This document shows positions 11,721 through 24,344 of a stretch of DNA of 64,000 bases, in pieces. Numbering within the stretch: the stretch's first letter is position 1; every line of letters begins with the position of its first letter. The notes under the pieces were generated by a model that had not been told where the DNA came from, made no database searches, and worked only from the letters and a program-made list of their open reading frames with translations. A program made the translations under genes and the position numbers. Where the stretch lies: assembly GCA_005406025.1 (NCBI GenBank), contig BGZK01001562.1, forward strand, positions 1-64,000, given 5' to 3'. This stretch comes from Eumeta japonica. Lineage: Eukaryota; Arthropoda; Insecta; Lepidoptera; Psychidae.

Positions 11721-13390
11721 GTTAATTACGTACTCAAGATTTTTTTTTGGGATCGGGTTACGATTAAATGGAAACTGGTTCCTCGGAAGACAGACATGAG
11801 TCCTGTGTTTTTGATTCCAATGTTGCATGGATAGTATCGAATCGCTTTTGACATTAATTTGTCTTTTGTTTAGGTTTCGAGGCCAAAGCAAAGAGAATTA
11901 ATGGTGACTTTAGACGTACGAAGAGAAGATTTTTTTCCTTTACATCCAATACTTTAGGTGAATGCCCTACATTACATTACATCGGACATATACAGACGGG
12001 TCTGTTTGGACTTAGAACACTATGTCGATCTGTTACGTGTGCATTGCCTAGCCCGTGGCCCCTGGTAGACCCTCAGGGAGGATCCTACAAGATCTTACAT
12101 GATAAACTCTCATTGTGCAGATCTAGGCTTTGCATATTTACGTGTTTTAGTTGGACCATTTCAATCTACGTCCACTCATATCAATACATACAGTTTGAAC
12201 AGATAAAATTAGTTGTGATGTATATAATGCACCAACTTAAATGGCGCTGTGCCTGGCTGCCCAAGGAGGTACCTATATAAAAGGTTAAGAGTACAATTAA
12301 AGAATACAAGTCCTTGCGGACGGAGCTGTAGGCAAGCCAGTGTGTGTATACATTGCAATTTATCACTCCTGTTTTGTAGTTTCGAAGCAACCAATCGGCC
12401 AAAGTTTTTATTGTCGAATACTATTTTATTTCAACAACTATATTAAGTATTTTGACGTTGAACGAAATTAATATTATGAATTGTCATTAATTATTAACAT
12501 TCACCAGTCCGTAAAAAATTGGAAACAGTATTTTTATAGCACTAACTACATTTAAAAATATAAAATACTACATAATGTAATAAAACCGTTAAAGGACAAA
12601 GATTTTTTTTTTATTTCAATACTCAAAACACTCGCGCATCAATACTTAATACCATCAAAAGTCCATGATTTATTTGTATTTTTATTAATGAATATCTTCA
12701 ATTAATACTTAATAAACATCGAAGATGGCGCTCAAATAAGAACTTTCTTTTTTCAATGTCAATATCATATAAAAAATAAAATCCAATGATGCTCACCAAA
12801 AATATGAGTTCCAAAATAACAATGAAATTTCTAGTTTTAGGCTATTCCCAATCTTACCAACGTGCAACGCCTAGAACAGATATAGTTATTTACAAATTGA
12901 ACTTCTGCTTTTTTAATAATCGCCGAGGTACTTATTAATAATGCTAATGTTTGTACATAATTTTCAGTTTCCTACGCGATAACAATTAAGTATAATAATG
13001 CATACCTTCAATCAACTTCGAACAGTAACAAGTATTTTACAAGTAGATTTTTATTTTAGTTAGTTACATGAACGAAAATGAAGGACTTACAAGATAATTA
13101 TTAAAAAAAATATCTTGACGCTTAAGGGCTCAATACCGGTAAAGGCGACTTAAGATTGACAAATGTCAATATTGGTTGAGTAATATTATTAAAACGCATA
13201 TAATTTTCTTCAGTACTAGATTTTGAGTTTTGTGAAGAAAGGGCATGATAGAAACACGGACAGAAATGTAAATAAAGAAATGATAGGGTTTAATTTTTGC
13301 AACTTCGACGTGCATAGTTAGAAAGCATAAACCCTTAATTTTAGAATATATAGTTCTAAAAACTTAAATAAAATAGAAAATACGTCGGCA
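11721..13390. other. Spacer without recognised gene
   Basis: AT-rich. Near 12255-12320 a short stretch (L-P-K-E-V, then K-S-T-I-K-E-Y after a frame change) faintly resembles a LINE C-terminus like that at 47988, but is too decayed to call. Confidence 0.5.
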
Positions 13391-13394
13391 TTTA

Positions 13395-13535
13395 TTTAAT
13401 CACGTCTGCCCTCAGCCCGTCACAGGCCGCTGGCTCCAACGGACGGCGGTTACGGACAATCCCACTGCTGGATGGTGCACGCTTAACCTTGGCGAGGTGT
13501 TGGGAGAACGCAGACCGCAGTGACGATAATAAACG
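13395..13535. other. GC-rich block, unassigned
   Basis: About 140 bases with clustered CpG in AT-rich DNA. No tRNA-like boxes, reading frame or splice pair was found. It may be a SINE body. Confidence 0.3.
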
Positions 13536-16500
13536 AGGAAGAATTATGCTTTAAAAGTTTCCCGTGCAGTAAATAAAATAACAATGATTATAATTAGAAG
13601 GCTACTAATTTAAATATGATCGAAATCGAGAAATAGAAAATTTGGTGATTGGTAATCCAAGGGTTATATGTCGTCTAGACAAAAAGAAAGGTCTAGATTG
13701 GAGCTAACAGTAGAAGAAATTTTATTTTGAAGAGTGCCGCAACTACGATGATAAAAGCCAATTAGAGAGTTTACATAGATCTTCAGGAAAAAGTGGATCC
13801 AGGAAGGGTCATCAAGGTGTCTTTGTCCTATTGTTGTAACCAAATTGTCTTATTGTTGTAAACCAAACTACATGACTCCGACTGACTCGAAAGCTGGCTC
13901 CACCCTTGTCTCCATATGATATAAATTTATGTAAAAGTTGGTACATATAACTCTTTTTGCCAGATGACAGATAATAAAGGGCGTAATAGTTAATCTTCAT
14001 TTCGTATGAATATTTATTATCAAATTTCATAGATTTTAATAAATTTATATTTTAAATATAGCTTGTGATTATTCTCAAAATGTTTAGAAAAATTTGGCTA
14101 TCATCAACGCGATATTCATGTTTTTGGTTATCTTTATTTCGAAGAATTAAAAATTGTCGCTATGGCTTTTCGAATAAGGTCGCTCGTGCATTCTTTGATT
14201 TAAATATTTTTAAATAATCAAATTGATCTACATAAAAAAGATATAAATTAATTAAAAATGTTTGTCTATTCATATTTAAAAAAAAAAGATAATGAAAAAG
14301 GCTCGATTTCCAAAACGAAAATCTATCTCTAAAAAAATGAATACCGAGAAATTAATACACAGTCCAATAATATAATTCTTTATTAAGTACAAAATATACA
14401 ATCAACTATCCAGATGTAGGTAGTTACAATAATAGCCATGCACGCGAGGATGCGGGCGCGTGTGATATATGCCCTAACGGCGAGGATAATGTAACGGACA
14501 TTTTTTAAAGCATTTTTGTTTAAAAAAAAATTATTTCGGGATCGTTATAAAATAACTTTTTACTATAATTCCTTAATGACTGACGAAAATCGTTGTGCAG
14601 CTTCGGAACAGCTTATGTTAATATCAAAAAGGACTAATCATATCAATGTAAACCATTAAATAAATTATTATAAATTACAATAGGTTATTAATTACAAATT
14701 AAAAATGTACCTTAATCTAAGTAATGTCACAGAAAAACTGTGTAATAAATGAATTAATAAATAACAAAATAAAAACTCGTGATGTCATTCATCTCACAAA
14801 AAAAAAATGTTATGTTTAATATAACAAGGGCTTGCAGGTCAAAGTTACGTGGGCACTTACATTCTACATTTGTCATATTGAACTTAGTATCAAACAAGAT
14901 ATTAGGAGAACCGTCTAAACAAAAAAAACTTATGCTAACATCATATTCGCCCGTTTTTTTATCTATAATGTTCGCATGACCATCCGTATTGTAATTTCTT
15001 TGTTTTTATACAAAAATAAGTAAGACGACATGTGTTTATATAAAAAAATCTAGATTTTAACATGAATTTAAAAGAAAATCAATAGCGAAATAACTCATAG
15101 AGCGCTTCGTCACTGATATGTATTGTAGTTGCTTATAAGTGAAGAAAAGAGCTAACATTTCCTTCGTATCCAAGATGCTTTAAAAAGTTAACGGCCACCA
15201 ACAGACGGACAAAATACGAGTACGCGGGCCGACTCAATAAGTTTTCTTGTCATCGTTTTCAAAAGAAAGCCCAGAAGAAAAAAAAAAACAATATAGTTAA
15301 AAGCGTTCTACCATTAATAAGCGTATTATAGCAATGGAAACATTGAAGTCCTATAAAAGGCACTACATTTACTTTGGATGTCGCTGCATTTATATTATAA
15401 TAAATGTTTTTTTTTTTTTGGTTTTAACTAACGTACAATGATTAAATACTTATTTATTAATAAATAGAAACTTGTAAAAAATAAAAGAAAACCTCAGAAT
15501 TAAATGTAGGCAAGACGAAAAAATTAAAAGGTAAAATTTAATTTACAGTGATGTAACAGAGTATGCTGCAGTTCACTTTCATTTATATTTCAAATAAAAA
15601 AAAATTAAAATGGTATAGTTCGAAACTATATTTTATTGTGTGTTTTTGGTAATATTCTATTGCATGTAAAAAAGTAATATACGTGTTTGTGTATACACTA
15701 TGTATTTAATAACACGTGACGATTCATGCCCAGGCATTAGATATTTTTTAATAATCACGACCAATATTATTATCAATAGAGTGCAAATTTTGTCTGTCTG
15801 TCTGTCTGTATGTCTACGTGCATACATAGCGCGAAAATCACTGAAAGGATTTCGTTGCAACTTGTTAGATGAAAGATTGTTATTTCGAAACGACACTGTC
15901 ACGAAAAGTGAAAGAATTTTTAATAATGTATGAAGTTTCAGGACACAAACTTGCAAATCGGTTTTTCATGCTTTGCTGTGTATCATGAAATGTATTGCAA
16001 TTTGCCATTTTATATTGCTTACTCGTATGATATGACTATATCTACGTATCTGTTTTGGGGTGACGGTGAATAAAGTTCGGGGACAGACCCTGCGCGGGCG
16101 CAGACCTCGACGCCCCAGCTGCTTCACCAAGGGACAGGCTTACGATCCTACCTACCTTTGCCGTACGCCACACTTTGCACACTTTGCATACGTTCCCGGC
16201 TTGACAATATTTTGTATACATAACAATTTAGTTGTTAGAAAACAATTACAACAATTTGTTGTTATAGTTTTCCTGTTTAACGGTTACACGTATATCGACA
16301 TTATGCCCCGGTACTCCGTATCTAGGTAGAGTACTTATTAAAAGGGCATTTTTCGAATCAGTTCTTCACAAATACTTAAATATGCACGCGAAAACTTATT
16401 CAAGTCTCGATATTCAAAAAGCGCTCAAATTAATATATTCTACAAAATAAACATGGTCAATTTTGATTTCCACTCTCGATAACGTAACTGATAGATATTG

Positions 16501-17499
16501 AAATAGAATTCGTGTATTAAATTCGATGCGAGCGGAGACGGGGCCTTAATTACAAATTTCTAATTGTCGTTTTAATGGCAAGATATTTTTAAAGATGCAA
16601 GAAATTCGATAAATAATACTCGCTAATAAACTACACTTGAACCCTTAAAATTATAAACATGTTATCTTAATATCTCCCTACCAAAACGAATCGGTGTTTA
16701 AGTTCGTCCTTACAATAGAAATGTACAATTGTTGTTAATAGTTTAAACATTACAGACAGAAGTTTCCACATTTAATGCTTGATTATTTAGATTACAATTA
16801 AAAATAACAAGAAAACTGATTCCAATAGAAATGATTTCAAATCTAATAAATAATCATATTTATTATGCATATCGTCCGAAAACTTGTTAAATAACCAAAG
16901 CAGGAAATGTACCGGTCCGTGTTCGTTCGACAGATAAAAAAATATTTACGGGATAAAATTATTTATATACCAAAGACTATAATTGTTTTCCTAAAAAATA
17001 CATGATTTCAATTTTACACCGCTTTATTTAAATGAATTCAAATTGAATTGTATCGAAATTAAAATAACAAGAAAAAAAAGCATTAAATTTCTTAATCTTA
17101 AACCATGCACTTAGTTGAACGTTAATTTGTAGATTCGTTAATCAACTTTTAGATTCATTTTGATAACATATTTTTATTTAACGACGTAGATTTGATACTG
17201 CATTTTCATTTAGTCGAAAAGCACTCATTTTAATTTTTTTAATGTACAATATTAATATTTTTGAATCTACCGCAGATGCGGTAAATGAAGGCTAATCTCA
17301 ATATTAAAATTCATTTTATTTCGTTTTAAATTGAATTTCATATATTTTTAGCATCATACGGATTTTTTTTTTTGCAAAAGCTTACAATTTTTGAATTAAA
17401 GATATCCTTAGCTTCTCAACTCCTTGCTTCGGTATATTCATCATTATCGAGACACTCGGTATATTTATCACAAAATTAATAAATAATATAGATTGCACA
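13536..17499. other. AT-rich spacer downstream of dap
   Basis: No gene seen. It holds a repeat piece at about 15640-15960 with a tctg microsatellite (15790-15808) and a small GC-rich patch at 16065-16165 whose open frame has no recognisable domain. Homopolymer A and T runs are frequent. Confidence 0.55.
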
Positions 17500-18195
17500 A
17501 AAAAACACATATCAATGTAGTTGTATTAATTAATCAGTCGACTAATTCAGTCTTCCGCAGTGGAGCTTTACCACTTTATTTTATTCATATAATAAATGCA
17601 GTCGAAAAGGAATTTATTTTAAATAATTTAAACAATTAAATATATCACGAAATAATCCCAATACTTGTTTTCTATCTACTAAAGTATCATTACCTGTAAA
17701 TAAGGGGGCCAGTAAATGTCATTTTCAAAATCATCATAACACTACAGCGATGTTTGAATTCAAATTAGGGAATTCTAAAGAACTTAAAGATAATCAAAAC
17801 ACTTAAAAACAACTTAAATATATTGCGTATATCGTAGTCTAAGTGTTTAATACTGGCTTTAAATAATATTTTAAACATTATGGCAGCTTCTCTATCTTTT
17901 TAGGTATTGTTAAGATATTTTACCATCATACATATATGCCAAAGTGGGTTTCATCAGTACATACACTTCATTCCATTTTAAAACAAGATCCAATCTAAAA
18001 AACATCTAAAACCATTAGAAAACCGATATCAAATGTTGTCGAAATAGTATCACAAAATTTAAATTTATTTGACATAAACCTCATACAATAGTGCAATTTT
18101 TTTAGATTAACGTCCTTTATTTGATTGAATTAAGTCGTTGGTAAAGTTAACCCGTGGCATAACTTGATTATTTATCGCATTAACTCAACGCATCA
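17500..18195 (-). other. dap: 3' flank and probable 3' UTR of dap
   Basis: AT-rich sequence downstream of the dap stop codon. On the minus strand AATAAA hexamers occur at 18121-18116 and 18069-18064, and others lie further down. The polyadenylation site cannot be chosen from sequence alone. No other gene is visible here. Confidence 0.4.
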
Positions 18196-18639
18196 TCAAT
18201 CGAAGCTCAGAGACCTTTTGACCCCGTTTTGTGCGCGACATTCTGTTGACTCTTTCTTCCTCTTCCTAACTATGGGTACGTTCTCTACTTCTTTTATCGT
18301 TCTCGGAGTTTTGGTGTTTAGTTTTAATTTCTGACGTGCATCTCCTAACTCTTCTTCAAACGCTTCTGCGTTGGCTTCTAACTCGCCCTTGACTGTGGTT
18401 TCATTCTTCTGTTTTCCTATCCAATCCTCTCCGCACGCGGTCCATTCGTATATCCCCTCTAATGGCTTTTCGTTCGCGAAATCAAAGTTCCACTTCTTGG
18501 ATTGCTCTATATTTTCTCTCGATACCTGCTCCTGAAGGACGTTCGTGCAGTTGTCGATCCTGGCCCGCTCCTCAGCGTCGGGGTCGGAGAATAGGCGCCG
18601 TCGCACTCGACTGGTCGATGGTATCCTGAAGCGATTCAT
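18196..18639 (-). CDS. dap: Dacapo, Cip/Kip-family cyclin-dependent kinase inhibitor
   Basis: Intact 147-residue frame. Family knowledge: Cip/Kip proteins bind cyclin with an RxL motif and the CDK with a following helix and strand, and so block cell-cycle kinases in the nucleus. Seen here: R14-R15-L16-F17 (cyclin groove), a polar linker, K49-W50-N51-F52-D53-F54, then P59-L60-E61-G62 and Y64-E65-W66. An acidic stretch (about 86-106) follows, then T111-P112 (possible CDK site), the basic run R125-K129 with K141-R142 (likely bipartite nuclear signal), and a C-terminus ending SLSFD. The start is secure: an in-frame TAG lies two codons upstream and A is at -3. Odd points: the tyrosine-rich 3-10 helix that follows the domain in vertebrate p27 is not visible, and the protein is shorter than Drosophila Dacapo. 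The whole coding region sits in one exon. Confidence 0.93.
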   Translation of the reverse strand: MNRFRIPSTSRVRRRLFSDPDAEERARIDNCTNVLQEQVSRENIEQSKKWNFDFANEKPLEGIYEWTACGEDWIGKQKNETTVKGELEANAEAFEEELGDARQKLKLNTKTPRTIKEVENVPIVRKRKKESTECRAQNGVKRSLSFD

Positions 18640-18677
18640 GTTCTAATTTCTAGAAGTCTTTGGTGGTTTGAGGTAGT

Positions 18678-19357
18678 CTGAAACAATACAAAATCATGTT
18701 AGCGGAATTCGTGTTGACCAGTAACAGCGATAAGAGTTTATTTATAAAATTGATGTTTGAAAAATCTAATAAAGTTTGTACAAATGATTATAGACATCTA
18801 ATTTCGCAAGGAACCGAATCTTTCAAAAATTAGTTATATTCAGAAATCAGAAAGATTTTGCACAACCGACACGTAGCTAGCGGTATTCTACAGCCATATG
18901 CAGTATCAAGTTAAAAGTATTTTGGTAATAATGGAATAACGAAAGCAGGGGCATTAAAATACTGTACAATGATTGGTTTTGGCACAAATGGTTTATACAA
19001 CAGTGCAGTAAAATCGATGGATAGGTGGTCTACCGAGATGAAGAACTCAAATTGTACAATCCGATGGGTGGAATACGATACTACGGTCTTCCGTAATCTA
19101 GTTACAAATTCATAATGATTAAGTTGCAGATTAATATTGCGCGAACTTATTCATTCTAACTTCAATGAACTCCATTAGACGAAACCTGCAGACCTGTGTG
19201 GGCGAATGCGTAATAAAATCGTATCGACTAGTCGGCGACAAGAGAACTACGTTGTTGGCGAACGCCTATTGATACCACCGAGTGGATCATTCGCTTAGGG
19301 TTCGGTAGTCGACGGAGCCGCAGGCGCGTCGGCGGCGCGCGGGGCCCGTAGACTTAC
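18678..19357 (-). other. dap: Predicted 5' UTR intron of dap
   Basis: Reading the minus strand, a GTAAGT donor lies at 19357-19352 at the edge of a GC-rich block. An acceptor 'tattgtttcag' ends at 18678, with a branch-point-like 'gctaac' about 25 bases before it. This leaves 38 bases of 5' UTR before the ATG at 18639. The signals are seen directly; pairing them as one intron is inference, and other upstream exons are possible. Confidence 0.55.
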
Positions 19358-19500
19358 GGCCCGACGACGGGCCGCGTGGACGTGTTCTATAAACATCCGA
19401 CCGGCGCGCCCGATGACGCCCGGTGTAAACTCTTACGATATTAACACTCGATTTTTTTTCATGGGTTGTTCTCTGTTCGCGCGCCCGCGTGATTCATGAC
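19358..19500 (-). promoter_or_regulatory. dap: Likely dap first exon and promoter region
   Basis: A CpG-rich island in otherwise AT-rich DNA, directly upstream of the predicted donor. It contains several CGCG runs and 'gttcgcgcgcc', which resembles an E2F-type site. Further GC-rich sequence continues inside the intron at about 19310-19357. No clear TATA box was seen, so the transcription start is not assigned. The island's position relative to dap is the main support. Confidence 0.45.
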
Positions 19501-21371
19501 CACTTCTAGACTGTTCACGAGAACATACTCGGATAGTTATCTGAATGAAACCAGAGACAAGTTCGTTATTCTGAGAACGTAATTATAATGATGAATAAAA
19601 AAAAAAATGAATTTCATCCTAATCCTCCAAAATTAGTCTCTTTATGGTGTGGAAGATAGGTTTTTGAAAATCATCAAAATTATTTCTTCTCTATCACCTT
19701 ATCAAGATGTAGTGATTTCTCCTGTTCCGTCATTCATTCCATGTATGGTCATTATCTAATTTATCGATCGATCGATCACTAGCGGAGAAACAACAACGGT
19801 ACGAACTGACTCGAATTACTATGAAAGTGTAAGGGATTTTTATGCGTTCGTCTAATTGTGTATTAGAAGAACGCTTAAAAATATATATTTAATACTTCTA
19901 GATGTTTCTTCGAAATATAATTTACTACGAAACTAATAACTACTGTAATAATAATTTTAAATACGTAAATTATTCTAAAAACAATGTTAGCTAATTATTT
20001 TACTGTGCCCAATGAGAATGCACATTACCTATTTGAATCTCTTCCTTACATTATTTTACTTAATAAACCACGCGTATAATTATGTTTTTGACTATTGACT
20101 TTCATTATCTCTTTCAGTTCTTACATTTTTTTTCCTCAAATAATATGCCAAAATTCAGGCAATTTTTGGGTCTTAACTGTTCCTCCATCTCTTGCGGATG
20201 TTGAATTCAGAGTAAAATGAACCTTATCATTTATTACTCCCGTTTTTATCCTCAAATGGAACAAAACATTACCCTCCTTTCCTGGTAGTCGAGTAATTAT
20301 TGAGTTATACAGAGGGAAAAAATATTTTTAAATATTATTCTTATCACACCTTACCCTTCGCCCTCGCCCTCGTTTGACCTAAATGATTCAAAAACTCCGA
20401 TCGAATAATACGCAAAGCACGTTCACGGCTTTTCCCCAAGAAGCTTTCACATACCGGTCGTTCTATTCATATTGTATATATTAATATTATAATATATTAA
20501 TATTGCTTTAAGTAGATCTTCAAATCACAGTCGGAGTAGGGTACTTTTCTTATATTTAGAATATTACATTTGTTGGTTAATAATGTACGCTGAATAGACG
20601 TGATGATTAAAGTGAAATAAAAATTAAAACCGGTCACTAGAGCAATGAACTATAAGTCATTAAAAATTTTATTCCATCTCGTTTTTGCGAAGTTTAACAT
20701 TATTCCACACGGTGCTAGTAAACAATGACGTCACCAGGTATTAGTGCCTTCTCTGTCTGATTAGATCTATTAAAAAAAAAACGTTATTCAAGCATTTTTA
20801 TAGTTACCAAAAAAACGCTTTGACTACACTCTTAATTAAATAAAAAAGGTTTAAAAACAGTAACAGTAAAAAATAATGAAGTACCCTATTTATTACATAT
20901 TAGCCTACAGTAAATTAACCAATAAGTAGGTTATAAGTTCATTACGTTCAACCGTATTCCGCTCAAACTGCATAAAATGTTCATATTCGAGTTTGTAATA
21001 ATTTAATATGATAATAAATAACAAAACGGAACGATTAATAGTTACGACGTTTCACTTCTAGGCAACAGTAACACAAAGTCAGGTATTCAAGAGATAGCGG
21101 GCGCATACAAATCGGAACTCGCCGGTCAGTTGCGGTGGCTTTTAGCGATTAGCGTAGGATTTACTCGATTAGTGCATAAGAAACCGCTACTCTCACACCA
21201 GCCCGATAATTGTCATGCGAGCGGTGAACCAGTAACTCCCGTTTCGTGCAATAACGGTGCATCGACTGCAGCCGTACACGCGGACGGGGCGGCGCCTTCT
21301 GGATGTATTACGAAAACGAACGGAAATCGAGTTTCTGTATGTGCATGAAATGTGATGCACATAATGTAGAA
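19501..21371. other. Spacer upstream of dap, no gene seen
   Basis: AT-rich. It has an atcg tetranucleotide run at about 19763 and a near-perfect AT palindrome at about 20478-20504. Regulatory DNA for dap could lie here but no site is strong enough to list. Confidence 0.45.
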
Positions 21372-21681
21372 TCATTCAACCGTGCAACTTACTCTAAGTT
21401 GAAAACACTTGCCGTGAGTTGAATGGGGGGTGCTGTTGATAGTGCGGCAGAATACGATAAGACTATTTTTAAGGATTTCCTCTGTCTGTATGTCTGTTTG
21501 AACACCCAAATTCGTAAAACTGATAGACAATTTCCTATGGCAGTTTTCACAGATAGCTTGTGCGCGGCTTGGGTCGAGAACTAATTGAGTATTTAGAGGC
21601 ATTCCAAAACTTTTCTGATATTACCTCAGTGACATGATCATCATGATCATCACGATCATGATCAGAAGCAACAGACGCCAT
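21372..21681 (-). pseudogene. Possible coding fragment with CxxC motif, one frameshift
   Basis: An ATG at 21681 in good context (caaagATGG) opens a frame rich in His and Asp, then V-T-E-V-I-S-E-K-F. A run of four T bases (minus strand; 21606-21609) then shifts the frame. If read across, the sequence continues smoothly as G-M-P-L-N-T-Q-L-V-L-D-P-S-R and I-C-E-N-C-H-R-K-L-S to a stop at 21372. The CxxC pair could bind zinc. The last third, over a tctg-like tract, looks non-coding. It could be a host exon with a sequencing error, a pseudogene, or a transposon frame. Family not recognised. Confidence 0.35.
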
Positions 21682-21689
21682 CTTTGGTG

Positions 21690-23228
21690 TTTTTTTGGAA
21701 GACTACCTTAACGATTCGCGAACAGACACGATTAGCAGCTAATAATAATGATAAGAGCATTCATAACCATTTATTTTGATCCTATTATTGTTTAACGCCT
21801 TGGTTAGATGAGGTTCTTCTTCAGCCGTGAAGCCATACGCCGGCCGTGATCAGGGCTTATATTGATTTACCACTTTATCTTTGTCGAGTACTGCATAATT
21901 TCGCATATAATTGAAGACGCCATCCCTTAAAATATCCATTTCTTTATTGTTTGATAAACAAAAGATTTTAATTTTCCATGTACTTTATCCTGATATACAT
22001 TTTTAAGAGTTTCACATTTAAATTACTTAAGTCATTCATTATTAAAACAATAAAAAATGCATTTATAACGAAGTAACTAAACAAACATGTCAACACGAAT
22101 GCGCAACGGTTAAAGTAGGTACGATTATGTGCGGATGCAGTCCACCGAGTGCACTACGCCTAGCTAATGCCTACAACTAGGTCACACTGCATTACCCAAG
22201 GCGTATCCGATATCCTGTGTTCTCATAGATAAAATGGAAATCCAGTCCTATAAATAAATCTATATTTTTAGGCTCGTATTCAAGGCTGTCATTAGCCATT
22301 AATACGACAATTTGTTTGTTTTTCCTTTATTGAAAAACGTAAAAAAAGAAGTTACACAGTTTAAGTCAATAAATAGTGTTATATATTAGATTTTCCTTTA
22401 GTGTGTCGCGCGTGTGGATGTGCGTATGTAGAGTAAATACGGTAAATTGTAGCCTATTCTTTTCAGACGGCTCTAGGATAACCTTTCACCCCATAATTTT
22501 CAAACTCTTGAAATGTTTCGATATATTTCTGAGCTGAAATTTTGATAATAGAGATCACGAAAATAGAAATATTGAGTTTTTATAGAACGTTTAATACAAA
22601 CGTCGTCCTAGTCGAAATACGTCTACAATGAATCCGGCACGTCTGCAGGTGTAGTGAAATGATGCCGGCCAATACGAAATATTTTTCTACAAATTTTGCG
22701 AGTTTTTTTGAACAATATCACGCATGCGACACCACATAATGTTCGTGTAACTCTAAACACTTGTGACCGTAACGTGTATGGGTGTCATACAATCCCCGTA
22801 CGTGAGCGATAAGCGGCGGAATTAGTCAACCGACGCTTAAAAGATGTGTCAGATTTTAATCAAACTATGGCTGAAGTCATACTCTCGCTCCAATTTTTTT
22901 TCTTCAAACTGAGTAGTTTGCACTTTAAACTCCTCCCCCAGCTGCTCCGGAGAGGGTCGGGAGCCGATAGCGGTCGACCACCGATTCGGTGACAGCGTCC
23001 AAAACCGGTAGAAACACGGGAGCGAGTGTTTTAAATATGAGTCAAGTTGACTAATTGGAAATTTGGGTGGCGGGGACCTCGATTTTTGTTAATAAATACA
23101 AAATACGTGAAAGCGATCTTGGGTGAACTTATTCTTCGCGTTATTGACTGAATTTTTAGTCGCTGATAAGCGATTTATTAACTTTTATAACAGATAAAAT
23201 AAAAACTAATAAGGTATCTTTGGGACAT
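21690..23228. other. Spacer with a GC-rich patch, no gene seen
   Basis: Mostly AT-rich. 22930-23030 is GC-rich and contains 'gaccaccgattcggtgacag', which is loosely like the repeat at 28607-28775. No usable frame. Confidence 0.4.
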
Positions 23229-23234
23229 TCGATT

Positions 23235-24037
23235 GGAACGAAGTTCCTTTCGCGATATGTAAATATATTTTACGAATTAAATAATAAAAACGAAATTCAT
23301 TAAAATGTTTGCTAGTAATTGAATAAATAATAATATAATTTGTACAGAAAAGGCACTGTTACAAAAATAATGTTGTCTTTTTTTATAATTAAATATTTAA
23401 ACAGTACATGGCGTTTTCCCAAAATTTTTAAAATACAATTCATTGTATTTCTTATTATTTTAAGAATAAACAAAAAGTAGTAGAATTTGCATGAATAAAA
23501 AACATCTAAACATTAATTCTCGTTGAAAAAATTAAATGCTAAGACAATATAATGATATTTAAATTCTTAGAAACATTTCGATAACAAACATTTTGAAACA
23601 GCTAATCGTATGTCTTTCTTTTTTGCATAGATTTTTCTTAATTTGTGCTTGCAAATAAAATGTACTCGCAAATAATATTTTTTGAAGTTCTTCAAAACTA
23701 TTCCGTTCTTTTTAAAGTTACGTAATAAAATTATTATATAATAATTGCTATTGATATAAAAATGTTACTAATTGTAATAAAAATAACAATGGAATTAATT
23801 AAAACGTTTGAAAGTAATTAAATAAATAAAAAAAACCAAATGCTTGGACAGATTCGAAATCGGGCACCCCGCGCTCGCAACGTAAAGCTAAACAGCTGAG
23901 CTAAATCGTACAAGTGATTCTCAGGCGAAAATATATTGCTATACTTCAAACGTCCTATACCATGTTAACGCTTACATAACGTTATTTTTTGCTGCCTAGC
24001 TCCCCGCGGCGTGTCGTGCGATAAGGAACTTCGTTCC
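23235..24037. repeat. Inverted 15-bp repeat 0.8 kb apart, possible element ends
   Basis: 'ggaacgaagttcctt' at 23235-23249 is exactly reverse-complemented at 24023-24037, and each arm is itself nearly palindromic. The interior is very AT-rich and contains a tRNA-like SINE. It could mark the ends of a DNA transposon; target duplication was not found. Confidence 0.4.
23845..23915 (-). repeat. tRNA-like SINE head
   Basis: On the minus strand 'tttagctcagctg' fits a polymerase III A box and 'gatttcgaatc' a B box, spaced about as in a tRNA. A T-rich tail follows. Arm pairing is poor, so this is a SINE or tRNA pseudogene and not a functional tRNA. Confidence 0.55.
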
Positions 24038-24344
24038 AAAAATATCAAAGACAAGACTTCTTTCAAAACATTTTGCATGCAAATAGAACAGTTTAAGCCT
24101 TCAAAGGTTTTTCGTAGATTAATGTATTCGAACCCTATAAAATTCCAGTTGGATTTTTTGACATTAATCCTAGTTTTTATTTTGAACAAAAAAGTTTATT
24201 TTATCGTATACGACCTTTAAAAATATGCAAACGCGCGTATTTTAGTATGCAGTAGTGCGGTGTGCGCGGGGTACGGGACGCTACACTACGTCACACTGTT
24301 AGCTTGCAATGCGTGACCTTGAAAATGTATTGGTAAATTCTCCC

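Noticed and set aside
12255..12320. Faint LINE C-terminus (L-P-K-E-V, K-S-T-I-K-E-Y)
   Set aside because: Needs a frame change within 20 bases and matches too few positions to exclude chance.
21130..21348. 72-codon frame on the plus strand
   Set aside because: It starts at TTG, has no domain, and its antisense is equally open; composition explains it.
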